Notes: generated by a model from the sequence alone, not told the origin. A stretch of 64,000 bases of DNA from Paenimyroides viscosum (GCF_003858535.1 NZ_RQTJ01000005.1:1-64000), one strand, 5' to 3'; counted from the first letter of the stretch, positions 41,208 to 50,192 are shown. Program-made: numbers and translations.

Positions 41208-42005
41208 ATGAAAAGAATCGTAACTGTCTTTCTATTAATCGTTGCATTAGTTTCTTGTAATAGCAACGATGATCAAGTTAACCCTGTGGAGAATGTTTCA
41301 AAAAAATTAAAAAGCATTAAATCTTCCACTTCAGGTAGAATATTTGAGTATGGTGCAAATAATTTTATTACAAAAGAGTACATTAATTATGGTGTTGATG
41401 GTATTGTTGGTACATTAGATTATATATATAATTCTAAAAATCAAATAATTGAAATAAAACAACAAAATAAGAACAAAGAAGTTGATGGAACATTTAGAGA
41501 TTTTATTGGAAATACAACCTATAAATATGATAATAATGGTTTAATTAGTTCATCATATCAATATTACAAATACAAAAATGAGCAAGATAGTACAAGAATA
41601 GAAACGGTTTATGAATATAATAATGGAAATTTAGTAAAAAAGATAGAAGAAACTACTGATACCTTTAATAACTATTATAACATTCATACTTTTTATACTT
41701 ATACAAATAATAAATTAATATCTGCTGAAAGTAAACTCTTTGAGAATGGGACTTATATTCCAGGATCTAAAACTGTAAGTTATACATATGATACGAAAAT
41801 AAATCCTGAATACAGCTTGTTTCCCAAAAGTTATGTTATGATAAAAGGGTATGATGTTAATAACATCATTTCATATTTTGATGACAAAAATCCTAACGCA
41901 AGTTATGATAATGTGTTTGAATATGATAAAGATAATTTTCCAAATAAAACTTCAACAACTTATAAAAATGGTAATGAAATTGAATATTTTTATGAATACC
42001 AGTAA
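41208..42005 (+). CDS. Predicted lipoprotein, Y/N-rich repeat protein
   Basis: 265 residues from the ATG at 41208; the longer frame starts inside the terminator. Lipobox LVSC with Cys17. The mature part is full of short beta-hairpin units of the type YxYxxxGxxxxxxxY (TYKYDNNGLISSSYQYY, VYEYNNGNLVKKIEE, SYTYDTK, FEYDKDNFPNK), like YD/RHS or YwqK-type repeats. Surface or periplasmic; role unknown. Terminator follows. Confidence 0.7.
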   Translation: MKRIVTVFLLIVALVSCNSNDDQVNPVENVSKKLKSIKSSTSGRIFEYGANNFITKEYINYGVDGIVGTLDYIYNSKNQIIEIKQQNKNKEVDGTFRDFIGNTTYKYDNNGLISSSYQYYKYKNEQDSTRIETVYEYNNGNLVKKIEETTDTFNNYYNIHTFYTYTNNKLISAESKLFENGTYIPGSKTVSYTYDTKINPEYSLFPKSYVMIKGYDVNNIISYFDDKNPNASYDNVFEYDKDNFPNKTSTTYKNGNEIEYFYEYQ

Positions 42006-42025
42006 TCTGAAATTTTCATAATAAG

Positions 42026-42058
42026 AAATCCAGGAGCGTTATGTTCTTGGATTTTTTT
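42026..42058 (+). terminator. Terminator after the 41208 lipoprotein gene
   Basis: 10-bp stem with one G-U pair (AAATCCAGGA with TTCTTGGATTT), 9-nt loop, then seven Ts. Confidence 0.75.
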
Positions 42059-42083
42059 ATTTTAGAGATATTAATTCTTTACT

Positions 42084-42449
42084 ATGAAAACCACTTATCA
42101 CATATTATTTCTGTTCCTAATGATTTTAATGACTTCATGTAAACGTCAAATTCCTTTTGATAAAGAGAGTTGGAATACAATTAATGATATAGATTATAAT
42201 CACCGTGAATTTATGGTTGAGGATATACAGCGAAATTATTTAAAGTCGAAAATGCATTATAAAGATGTTGTGAAACTTTTAGGAATTAATGGCGAATACC
42301 ACGATTCAACAGATATGCAGCTTCATTATGAAATTTTTGTAGATTACGGTTGGGATATTGATCCTGTTGAAACAAAAAGTCTAATAATAAATTTTCTGCC
42401 CGATTCAACTTATGTAAGTTCAGGAATTTCTCATTGGAAAAATAATTAA
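42084..42449 (+). CDS. Small predicted lipoprotein (possibly BamE/SmpA-like fold)
   Basis: 121 residues; lipobox LMTSC with Cys19. The segment NYLKSKMHYKDVVKLLGING followed by two beta-strand-like parts resembles the helix-helix-beta layout of SmpA/OmlA-type proteins, but the match is by shape only. Role unknown. Confidence 0.55.
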   Translation: MKTTYHILFLFLMILMTSCKRQIPFDKESWNTINDIDYNHREFMVEDIQRNYLKSKMHYKDVVKLLGINGEYHDSTDMQLHYEIFVDYGWDIDPVETKSLIINFLPDSTYVSSGISHWKNN

Positions 42450-42507
42450 GGATATAGCATTTAACATTAAAAATGATTACTTTTAATTAGAATTAAATGT
42501 TTCAGTT

Positions 42508-42939
42508 ATGAAAAAGATCCTATTTAAAAAAGTAATACTACTTCTTTTAATTGTTGTTAGTCAGAATGTTTTGGCTCAAAACAAAAAAGTAAAATCAGTT
42601 TCACACGATGCTTTAACAAAAGCGGGTACTTATACCGAGTATGTTTCAAAAGGCGGTGCAACAGTTAAAGTAGGTGACAGTCTGCAGATTAACAACCCAA
42701 GTAATTTTGAACGTTACATGTATATCACACAAAACGATGCCTACCTGCGTGCCGACAATATGAACAAAAAGTTAAAACTGAAAGCGATTAATGTATCGGG
42801 TGACGATAAAAAAGGCTACACCGTATTTTTTACCTGTAAAGGTTTGGGTGCAACACCAGTTTTTGTTCGATACGAAGAAGCTGTACAAACAAACGAAATT
42901 AAATTGTTAGATCAAGATAACACAAATTTGCAGGAATAG
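42508..42939 (+). CDS. Exported protein of unknown function
   Basis: 143 residues; signal peptide MKKILFKKVILLLLIVVSQN to about VLAQ. The mature part is basic, beta-rich (GGATVKVGDSLQINNPSN, RYMYITQNDAYLR). No family recognised. First of three closely spaced genes (15-nt gap, then a 38-nt overlap) that probably form an operon. Confidence 0.6.
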   Translation: MKKILFKKVILLLLIVVSQNVLAQNKKVKSVSHDALTKAGTYTEYVSKGGATVKVGDSLQINNPSNFERYMYITQNDAYLRADNMNKKLKLKAINVSGDDKKGYTVFFTCKGLGATPVFVRYEEAVQTNEIKLLDQDNTNLQE

Positions 42940-42954
42940 TTTTTTCTTTGCATT

Positions 42955-43944
42955 ATGAAAAAGATTTGGTTGTTAATGCTGCTGGTTACCTTGTTGGCAG
43001 CTTGTTCCACAAAAACAGAAAAAATAAACACAGCATTTTACTTTTGGCGCACAACATTTAGTTTAACCGAAACAGAACAGCAGTATTTAAAAAATCTGGA
43101 AGTAAAAAAACTATATATTCGTTATTTTGATGTTGGGTTACAAAATAATGAAGCTATTCCCGTAGCTCCGATCGTTTTTAATGTGAAACCATTAGGCTAC
43201 AGCGTTGTTCCGGTGGTGTATATCAAAAACGAAGTTTTCTTGCAAAATGAAGCTGCCGATAGTTTGGCGGTAAAGGTATACAGCTACATCCAACAAATCA
43301 ATAAATCAGTAAATGTATCGGTAAACGAAATTCAGTTTGATTGCGATTGGAGTCTAAAATCGAAACAAAACTACTTTCAATTTTTAGAAGAATTTAAAAA
43401 GTTACATCCCAATTTATCGGCGACGATCCGTTTGCATCAAATCAAATATCCCGATAAAACAGGTATTCCTGATGTTGATAAAGGCGTGTTAATGTATTAC
43501 AACATGGGCGTTATCAATGCTGGCGAAGACAATTCCATCTACAGTCAAAAAATAGCAAGAAACTATATAAATTCGTTAAAAAATTATAACCTGCCTTTAA
43601 ATATTGCATTGCCCGTTTTTAGTTGGGGCGTGCATATACGCAACAATCAGGTTACTAATTTAATAGGTGGTTTGCGAGTGAACGATTTAACGGAAGGTCA
43701 ATTTGAAAAGATTACAGAAAATAGATTTAAGGTTGTAAAAGATGTTGTTTTTAAAGGCAGATATCTGGCAAAAGACGATGAAATTAAAATTGAAGCTGTA
43801 AGTGCTGAGCAATTGAAAGAAATGATGCACGATATTAAAAAGAACAGCAAACACAAACCCAACGAAATTATATTTTACGATTTAAATGAAAATAATTTAA
43901 AAGCTTATGAAAAAGAAGATTTTAAAACTGTTAGCCGCTGGTAG
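42955..43944 (+). CDS. Predicted lipoprotein with TIM-barrel/glycosidase-like features
   Basis: 329 residues; lipobox LAAC with Cys17. The order TAFYFWRTTFSL, KKLYIRYFDV, VNEIQFDCDW, LSATIRLHQIKYP, GVLMYYNMG and LPLNIALPVFSWGV alternates strands and helices like a beta/alpha barrel. EIQFDCDW sits where a GH18-like enzyme would have its DxD motif, but I cannot identify a true glycosidase signature. Its last 38 nt overlap the next gene in another frame. Confidence 0.6.
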   Translation: MKKIWLLMLLVTLLAACSTKTEKINTAFYFWRTTFSLTETEQQYLKNLEVKKLYIRYFDVGLQNNEAIPVAPIVFNVKPLGYSVVPVVYIKNEVFLQNEAADSLAVKVYSYIQQINKSVNVSVNEIQFDCDWSLKSKQNYFQFLEEFKKLHPNLSATIRLHQIKYPDKTGIPDVDKGVLMYYNMGVINAGEDNSIYSQKIARNYINSLKNYNLPLNIALPVFSWGVHIRNNQVTNLIGGLRVNDLTEGQFEKITENRFKVVKDVVFKGRYLAKDDEIKIEAVSAEQLKEMMHDIKKNSKHKPNEIIFYDLNENNLKAYEKEDFKTVSRW

Positions 43945-46243
43945 TTTAACTGCTATATTAGGTTACGGAACGTACGCTTATGGTTGTGCCGACGGTTGGT
44001 GGGGAGCGGGATATAATTCGGTTTTTTCACCAGAAATCACCGTAAACAATAAAGAATACGAACCTTTTTTTTACGACGATTATACCATTTTTTACAACGG
44101 ATACACCGTGCAGTCGCCTGGAGATTTGTTTAAAGACGCAAACGTTGCAGACTGGACAAGTTATTTAAAAAAATACACGCCTGAAACGGTTGAATATTAT
44201 TTGTACAACAAAGATTTAGACACGTCTTTAAGAACTATAAGCACGGCTAAAAATCCGGCAGCGGAGTTTAAAAAGCAAAATTTTAAATATACGTTAGATT
44301 TAAGTGATGAAAAATCGCAAAAGTTTGTGCTGTTTATAATGTTAGCGCGTGGAATTGAAATCTATTCCAACCAAACCTACAACTATTGGGATTACAAAAA
44401 CCATACACAGGAAAATGCCGATACTGAGTTTACAAATAAGGTAGAAAATCTGTACAAAAAACAGACTTCAAATAAAGACGATTTCTTTAAAAATCGTATG
44501 TGGTTTCAGGTGGTTCGTTCTAAATTTTATTCATCAGATCGTGGTTCGGTGATTCCCTTTTTTAACGATACCCAGAAAGATCAGCCTAAAAACAATTTGT
44601 ATTATCAGGCATTAAGTTATGTTGGTGGTGCTTATAAAAACCTGAAAAATTACGAAAAGGCAAATGCTACTTTTGCACAAGTTTTTAATCAGTGTAAACC
44701 CATGATGGCATCGGCACTTTTTGACTATAAACCGTTAGAGGCTGCTGCTTTTAAAGCATCTTTAAGTCAGGCGCCAAATCAGTCTGCCAAAGAAACAATG
44801 TATGCCTTACAAGGATATTATACCAATGAATTTACTGCTTTGCAAGACTTGTATAAGCTCAATCCAAACTCACCTCACATCGATTTTCTGTTATCGCGTT
44901 GGGTCAATATCAACGAGCAAAGTATCAATATTTATAATGAATACGAAAAGTTGGATATCGATGCTAAAAAGGTAAAGAAAGAACTGAAAGATAAGGTAAA
45001 TACAGCCGAATTAAAATGGATTAACGAAGTAGCAAACGATTCTAAAGTGCATAATCTGTATATTTGGAAAGCAACTGCAGCGTATTTTAATTCGTTGGTT
45101 GGCGATTATTCTAAAGCCGATAATTTATTGAAAAGTGCGCATAGTTTAGCAGAAAATTCCAATCAAAAAGGTCAGGTTCGAAGTTTGCGTTTGTTGAATA
45201 ATCTTTTAAGTGTTGATCAGATCGATTTAAAAGTAGAAGGAAAACTGATTGAAGATGTGAATTGGTTGTTTTACGAAGAAACATTTCCGGTAAAAGATTA
45301 CGTTAGTGAAGGCAGAACCGGTTATTTGCAATCGTTTGCAAAAAAATATATCAGTTCGCTTTACAAAAAACAAGGTGATGGATTAATGTCTGAATTAACC
45401 TATCCTATCAAAGGATTTTATAAAGATCAAAAGCAGGGCACCGCAATGGAAAAACTGTTGTTAAGCAGTCAGCGTTCGGCGTGGCAGGATATTTTTGTAG
45501 GAATTTATCCTTACAAATTGGCAGATATTTACGAAAGTCGTGGAATTTATCTGTTCTATCAAGATAAGATTGATGAAGCTATTGTTGAATTTGAAAAAAT
45601 CACTCCATTTGAAAGCCAGCAGTACAATTGGCAAAAAAGCGAATATGAAACCATAATAATTGATTATAAGACTCAAGAATTATTAGGAAATCCGTTCAAC
45701 GGAAAAATTAAAGACTGCAACGATTGCGATCATTCCGCAAAACAATCGGTAAAATATTCGCAGTTGAATTTCCTTCAAAAAATAAAAGAAATGAAAGCAA
45801 AAATTGCAGCAGGTGAAGATGTTTATAACAATGCTCTTTTGGTTGGAAATGCCTTTTACAACGCCTCGTATTTTGGCAATGCACGTCCTTTTTATAACAA
45901 CAGTATTATTAACGAATACGGAAACAGCATTTCAAAAGAACACGAAAAAATGTTGTACGGTATGGATAATGTGCAGAAATATTACAACATGGCTAAAAAA
46001 GCGGCTGCAGATAACGAGCAAAAAGCAAAAATGGCGTATATGTTAGCTAAAGTAGAACGCAACAATTTTTACAGCAGTACGTATTTTATGCCTAATGAAT
46101 ATTATTATGGTTATGGAAACAATGTGATGGTTCGTAAATGGGGTGGTTTTGAAGATCTCAAAAATACCTATAGCGATACAAAATACTATCAAGACGTAAT
46201 TGCAGAATGTGGCTATTTCCGTAAATATCTAGGTTTGCAATAG
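43907..46243 (+). CDS. Large exported TPR-like protein of unknown function
   Basis: 778 residues. The N-terminus is a signal peptide ending near AYGC (Cys27), possibly a lipobox, followed by GWWGAGYNSVFSPEI. The body is helical with tetratricopeptide-like pairs (YYQALSYVGGAYKNLKNYEK then ANATFAQVFNQCK; YKADNLLKSAHSLAE-like segments; ARPFYNNSIINEYG). It is translationally coupled to the preceding lipoprotein gene by a 38-nt overlap. I cannot assign a function; partnership with the barrel-like lipoprotein in the envelope is likely from the coupling. Confidence 0.6.
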   Translation: MKKKILKLLAAGSLTAILGYGTYAYGCADGWWGAGYNSVFSPEITVNNKEYEPFFYDDYTIFYNGYTVQSPGDLFKDANVADWTSYLKKYTPETVEYYLYNKDLDTSLRTISTAKNPAAEFKKQNFKYTLDLSDEKSQKFVLFIMLARGIEIYSNQTYNYWDYKNHTQENADTEFTNKVENLYKKQTSNKDDFFKNRMWFQVVRSKFYSSDRGSVIPFFNDTQKDQPKNNLYYQALSYVGGAYKNLKNYEKANATFAQVFNQCKPMMASALFDYKPLEAAAFKASLSQAPNQSAKETMYALQGYYTNEFTALQDLYKLNPNSPHIDFLLSRWVNINEQSINIYNEYEKLDIDAKKVKKELKDKVNTAELKWINEVANDSKVHNLYIWKATAAYFNSLVGDYSKADNLLKSAHSLAENSNQKGQVRSLRLLNNLLSVDQIDLKVEGKLIEDVNWLFYEETFPVKDYVSEGRTGYLQSFAKKYISSLYKKQGDGLMSELTYPIKGFYKDQKQGTAMEKLLLSSQRSAWQDIFVGIYPYKLADIYESRGIYLFYQDKIDEAIVEFEKITPFESQQYNWQKSEYETIIIDYKTQELLGNPFNGKIKDCNDCDHSAKQSVKYSQLNFLQKIKEMKAKIAAGEDVYNNALLVGNAFYNASYFGNARPFYNNSIINEYGNSISKEHEKMLYGMDNVQKYYNMAKKAAADNEQKAKMAYMLAKVERNNFYSSTYFMPNEYYYGYGNNVMVRKWGGFEDLKNTYSDTKYYQDVIAECGYFRKYLGLQ

Positions 46244-46251
46244 TTTCTCTA

Positions 46252-46286
46252 GATAAAAGAAGATAGAGAAAAGAGTAAAGACGCAA
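46252..46286 (+). repeat. Degenerate 7-nt tandem repeat after the TPR-like gene
   Basis: gataaaa, gaagata, gagaaaa, gagtaaa, gacgcaa: five contiguous 7-mers all starting GA, beginning 8 nt after the stop codon. The last units double as the left arm of the terminator. Confidence 0.75.
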
Positions 46287-46303
46287 TGTTTTTACTCTTT
46301 TTT
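46269..46303 (+). terminator. Terminator after the TPR-like gene
   Basis: 11-bp stem (AAAAGAGTAAA with TTTACTCTTTT), about 11-nt loop, then a T-run. Confidence 0.75.
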
Positions 46304-46329
46304 ATTTTATATGATACAATATGTTTTCA

Positions 46330-46401
46330 GTGAATATATTCACCAAAAAAGGTGTATTTTGGTGAATATAATCACCAAAAAAGGCTTAATTTGGTGAATA
46401 G
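46330..46401 (+). promoter_or_regulatory. Operator-like array of three 32-bp-spaced (im)perfect palindromes
   Basis: GTGAATATATTCACC (46330-46344), GGTGAATATAATCACC (46361-46376) and a third half site GGTGAATAG (46393-46401). The GTGAAT cores lie at 46330, 46362 and 46394, exactly 32 nt apart, joined by a similar AAAAAGGnnTnnTTT spacer. The third overlaps the -33 box of the following promoter. About three helical turns apart, so the sites face one side of the DNA. No spacers of CRISPR type. Confidence 0.75.
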
Positions 46402-46421
46402 AACTTTAATTTGTATCTTTG
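46391..46421 (+). promoter_or_regulatory. Promoter of the ATPase/DUF4143 gene
   Basis: TTG (46391-46393), 20-nt spacer, TATCTTTG (46414-46421). Both boxes fit the phylum consensus. Leader to the ATG at 46438 about 10 nt. Confidence 0.7.
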
Positions 46422-46437
46422 TATAAACTGTAAAGAT

Positions 46438-47553
46438 ATGATACCAAGAGGGTTTATTGATGTTTTACAAACAAAACTTCACAAAGGAAAAGCGATTGTT
46501 CTAATTGGACCTCGACAAGTAGGGAAAACCACGCTTATCCGTACTTTGTTAAAAGATAAAAAGTTTCTGTTTTTAGATGGAGATGATGCTACTGTGGTTG
46601 AAATTTTATCAAACGCAAATACAGAAACATTAAGAAGTATTATTAGCGACTACAAATATGTTTTTATTGATGAAGCGCAACGTATTCCTCATATTGGATT
46701 GAAACTTAAAATCATCGTTGATCAAATCAAAGAAGTGCAGGTCATCATTAGTGGTTCGTCTGCATTTGATATCAGTAATGAAATTCAAGAACCGCTCACA
46801 GGGCGCAAATTTGAATACCATTTATTTCCTATTTCTTGGAACGAATTTGAAAATCATACAGGATATATTAAAGCTCAACAACAATTAGAATTGCGATTAC
46901 TTTATGGAATGTACCCCGATGTAATTAACAATTTTGGTAACGAGTACGAAATTTTAAAGAATTTAACTTCAAGTTATCTTTATAAAGATATTTTGTCGCT
47001 GTCGAATATTAGAAAACCCGATGTTTTAGAAAAAATAGTTCAGGCATTAGCGTTTCAAGTAGGAAGCGAGGTTAGTTACAACGAAATCGCTCAATTAGTA
47101 GGTGTCGACAAAAATACCGTAAGTGATTATATCGATTTGTTAGAAAAAGCATTTGTTGTTTTCAGACTTAACAGTTTCAGTAAAAATTTACGAAATGAAA
47201 TAAAAACCAATCGAAAAATTTATTTTTACGATAATGGCATCCGCAATATGGTAATAGGTAATTTCAGTCCGTTTGAAATAAGACAAGACAAAGGTGCTTT
47301 GTGGGAGAATTTTATGATTTCCGAGCGACAAAAAGTGTTGAATTTAAAACTCAGTTCTGCCAAATCGTATTTTTGGCGTACAACTTCCCAACAAGAAATT
47401 GATTATGTTGAGGTAGAAAACAACCAGCTAAAAGCAGTTGAGTTTAAATGGTCGAATCAAAAGAAAGCAACGCTTCCCAAGACATTTGCAGAAGCATATC
47501 AACCAGTTTTTTTAGTTGTTACCAAAAGTAACTTCCGTGAGTTTTTAAAATAA
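46438..47553 (+). CDS. AAA ATPase with C-terminal DUF4143 (winged-helix plus nuclease-like) domain
   Basis: 371 residues from the ATG at 46438 (MIPRGFIDVLQTKLHKGKAI); an earlier in-frame start would lie inside the promoter. Walker A GPRQVGKTT (24-32), Walker B YVFIDEAQR (74-82), sensor-like ISGSSAF (104-110). Residues about 208-245 form a winged-helix segment (EVSYNEIAQLVGVDKNTVSD). The end contains ID322, E335 and K337 (EIDYVEV ... AVEFKWS), the pattern of a PD-(D/E)xK nuclease fold. Such proteins are common in Bacteroidota and other phyla; their role is not settled. The array upstream suggests self-regulation. Confidence 0.85.
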   Translation: MIPRGFIDVLQTKLHKGKAIVLIGPRQVGKTTLIRTLLKDKKFLFLDGDDATVVEILSNANTETLRSIISDYKYVFIDEAQRIPHIGLKLKIIVDQIKEVQVIISGSSAFDISNEIQEPLTGRKFEYHLFPISWNEFENHTGYIKAQQQLELRLLYGMYPDVINNFGNEYEILKNLTSSYLYKDILSLSNIRKPDVLEKIVQALAFQVGSEVSYNEIAQLVGVDKNTVSDYIDLLEKAFVVFRLNSFSKNLRNEIKTNRKIYFYDNGIRNMVIGNFSPFEIRQDKGALWENFMISERQKVLNLKLSSAKSYFWRTTSQQEIDYVEVENNQLKAVEFKWSNQKKATLPKTFAEAYQPVFLVVTKSNFREFLK

Positions 47554-47676
47554 ATTTTCATAAACAAACAAATGACACATCGCATTTACATACAACCATT
47601 GTTGTCCCATAAACAATAGTTTATAATCTGACTTCACATTGATATTTACACCGGAAAAGAATACAGAGATTAATAA

Positions 47677-48141
47677 ATGAAAACACATTTTAATATTGAA
47701 ACTGCATTAGACCTTGCTAGAAAGCAGGTTGAAAAACATTATGAAGATAAGTATGTGTATGCTTTGCCTGCTTGGGCTATGTTAAGTGCGCAGCCTACAT
47801 GTATTGCGGTAGTTACCGTTTATGGAACCGAAGGCATAGCAATAGCCAAACAGCGGGTAGATTTTAGAGTTGATTTTAAAGATCCTGCATCAGTTAGCCA
47901 GTATGCTGATTTTTTAAATGAACAAATGAACACCGCACATGATATGATGGGATATGTCGTTTTTTTTGATAAAAAGGTTTATTTAAAAAAAGATCCTAAT
48001 TATATAGAGGAACTGACAGAAAGCCAACAATTAGAACTCGATAAACAGAATCAACTAAAAAAAGATGTGGAAATCTCGATCATCCTACTTAATAAAAATC
48101 ACCAACCTGTTGCAAATTTAGATGAACTCGCATCGAATTAA
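47677..48141 (+). CDS. Cytosolic protein of unknown function
   Basis: 154 residues, no signal peptide, mixed helix/strand, acidic C-terminal tail (QQLELDKQNQLKKDVEIS). No recognised motif. 123 nt after the ATPase gene and 21 nt before an exported protein; may be an operon with the latter. Confidence 0.5.
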   Translation: MKTHFNIETALDLARKQVEKHYEDKYVYALPAWAMLSAQPTCIAVVTVYGTEGIAIAKQRVDFRVDFKDPASVSQYADFLNEQMNTAHDMMGYVVFFDKKVYLKKDPNYIEELTESQQLELDKQNQLKKDVEISIILLNKNHQPVANLDELASN

Positions 48142-48162
48142 TTGCAAAAAAAATAATAAACT

Positions 48163-48681
48163 ATGAAATTATTGTGCCTCCTTATGTGTATCCCTTTTTT
48201 AAATTGTTCTGCACAGCGAAAATTAAATATAGAAACCATACTTGCTGAACCTTCTCGCATTACACAAGAAGATCCCGAAACCGGAAAAACCATTCAGCGT
48301 ACTACCTTAAGCGTTGTAACAAATGTTTTAGAGCCCATTATAAAACTACAAAGTAAAGCAAACGATAAGATAACTTTTTTACTTCAAGGAAATGTCTCTT
48401 CGAGTGGGCATTCAATTAATAAAGTAAGAAGAATCCGTCTCGAAAAAGCGCAACAAGAAGGTAATAGTGTAAGATTGAAATATTATGTAGAAATTAAATA
48501 TATTCCGGGAAAAGAAGGTGCTAATGTGCGTGGGTATAACTATTCACAACAAGAAACTTACCACATTCCTGAAGGGGTACAATCGGTTTATGTTGAAATG
48601 TACGAAGATCGTATCAACAAAAAAGCAGATTCAAAACAACCATACCTTAAATTGGTTGCAGAACAAGTAGTTGAATTATAA
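48163..48681 (+). CDS. Exported protein of unknown function
   Basis: 172 residues; signal peptide MKLLCLLMCIPFLNCSAQ (cleavage near AQ, or lipidation at Cys15). The mature part is basic and beta-rich (KITFLLQGNVSSSGHSINKV, RGYNYSQQETYHIPEGVQ). No family recognised. Confidence 0.55.
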   Translation: MKLLCLLMCIPFLNCSAQRKLNIETILAEPSRITQEDPETGKTIQRTTLSVVTNVLEPIIKLQSKANDKITFLLQGNVSSSGHSINKVRRIRLEKAQQEGNSVRLKYYVEIKYIPGKEGANVRGYNYSQQETYHIPEGVQSVYVEMYEDRINKKADSKQPYLKLVAEQVVEL

Positions 48682-48772
48682 TCGAAAAGGTTATTTGTAA
48701 CGAAATGATTTATTTCTTTTTCATCGAATTTCATTCCAAGTGATAATTTTTTTAATTCCCTTAAAAATATTG

Positions 48773-48780
48773 TAGTTTTG
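48773..48780 (+). promoter_or_regulatory. -7 promoter element of mpl
   Basis: TAGTTTTG fits TAnnTTTG. A start site about 5-7 nt downstream leaves only the ATG at 48801 with a leader, which supports that start over the one at 48783. Confidence 0.5.
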
Positions 48781-48800
48781 AAATGACAAAATATAAAACA

Positions 48801-50156
48801 ATGCGCGTACATTTTATAGCAATCGGCGGCAGCGCCATGCACAATTTAGCTTTAGCTTTACACGATAAGGGCGAACATATAACAGGAAGTGATGATGCTA
48901 TTTTTGAACCATCTAAATCACGTTTACAGGCGAAAGGTTTGTTACCAGAACAGCAAGGTTGGTTTCCCGAAAAAATTACGATCGATTTAGATGCCGTTAT
49001 TTTAGGTATGCACGCCAAAAGCGATAACCCAGAATTGCTAAAAGCGCAAGAATTAGGATTGAAAATTTATTCGTATCCCGAATTTATTTATGAACATTCA
49101 AAAGATAAAACCCGAGTAGTTATTGGTGGCTCGCACGGAAAAACCACTATTACATCTATGATTCTGCACGTAATGAATTATCATAATGTAGCTGTTGATT
49201 TCTTGGTGGGAGCTCAGTTAGAAGGTTTCACTAATATGGTGCATCTAACCAAAGAAAATGATTTTATAGTTATTGAAGGCGATGAGTATTTATCTTCACC
49301 AACCGATTTACGTCCGAAATTTCATTTGTATCAGCCAAATATCGCCTTAATTAGCGGAATTGCTTGGGATCATATCAATGTGTTTCCAACGTTTGAAAAC
49401 TATGTCGATCAATTCAAAATTTTTATCGATAAAATAACCAACGGTGGTATTTTAATTTATAACGAAGACGATGAAACCGTAAAGCAGATCGTTGAAGAAG
49501 CTGAAAAACCCATCCGAAAATTACCGTATTCGTTACCCGAATATACTATTGATAACGGCGTAACCTATTTAGAAACGTTGGATGGATCAATGCCAATTGA
49601 AGTTTTTGGAGCGCATAATTTAAGCAATTTAGCAGGAGCCAAGTGGATTTGTCAGAATATGGGAGTTGATGAAGCCGAGTTTTACGAAGCTATTGCCTCG
49701 TTCAAAGGAGCATCAAAGCGATTAGAAAAAATTGCCCAAACACCAACGGCAGTTGCCTATAAAGATTTTGCGCATTCGCCAAGCAAAGTGAAAGCAACTA
49801 CACAAGCGGTAAAAAAGCAATATCCAAATAAAAAATTAGTAGCTTGTTTAGAATTACATACTTATTCGAGTTTAAATACCGAGTTTTTAACCGAATATCA
49901 AGGAGCTTTAGATGCTGCCGATACAGCCGTAGTGTTTTATTCGCCCGATGCAGTTGCTATTAAAAAGTTAGAAGAAATAAGCAAAGAGCAAATCGAAAAA
50001 GCCTTTAACAGAGAAGATTTAATTGTGTACACCAATCCTGATGAATTTAAGTCGTTTTTATTGGTACAAGAATTTACCGATTCGGTTTTATTGCTGATGA
50101 GTTCAGGCAATTACGGCGGACTGAATTTTGATGAGGTTCAAAGTATTATAAAATAA
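48801..50156 (+). CDS. mpl: UDP-N-acetylmuramate:L-Ala-gamma-D-Glu-meso-DAP ligase
   Basis: 451 residues from MRVHFIAIGGSAMHNLALAL, the usual family start. Mur-ligase layout: N-terminal GxGGSxMHxLA nucleotide-like domain, P-loop VVIGGSHGKTTITSMI, central domain with LISGIAWDHINVFPTFENY, and C-terminal domain with FAHSPSKVKATTQAVKKQYP. Recycles murein tripeptide by joining it to UDP-MurNAc, ATP-dependent, in the cytosol. Ends at a palindromic terminator. Confidence 0.95.
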   Translation: MRVHFIAIGGSAMHNLALALHDKGEHITGSDDAIFEPSKSRLQAKGLLPEQQGWFPEKITIDLDAVILGMHAKSDNPELLKAQELGLKIYSYPEFIYEHSKDKTRVVIGGSHGKTTITSMILHVMNYHNVAVDFLVGAQLEGFTNMVHLTKENDFIVIEGDEYLSSPTDLRPKFHLYQPNIALISGIAWDHINVFPTFENYVDQFKIFIDKITNGGILIYNEDDETVKQIVEEAEKPIRKLPYSLPEYTIDNGVTYLETLDGSMPIEVFGAHNLSNLAGAKWICQNMGVDEAEFYEAIASFKGASKRLEKIAQTPTAVAYKDFAHSPSKVKATTQAVKKQYPNKKLVACLELHTYSSLNTEFLTEYQGALDAADTAVVFYSPDAVAIKKLEEISKEQIEKAFNREDLIVYTNPDEFKSFLLVQEFTDSVLLLMSSGNYGGLNFDEVQSIIK

Positions 50157-50159
50157 TTT

Positions 50160-50187
50160 AAAGCCGATTGATGCATCAATCGGCTTT
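50160..50187. terminator. Bidirectional terminator after mpl
   Basis: A perfect 28-nt palindrome centred on GATGCATC, with AAAG and CTTT ends, between mpl on plus and the broken outer-membrane gene on minus. Confidence 0.85.
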
Positions 50188-50192
50188 AATAT

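Noticed and set aside
46330..46401. Short 32-nt periodic repeats as a mini-CRISPR
   Set aside because: The spacer parts are near-identical, the repeats are palindromes of 15 nt, and no cas genes are near.
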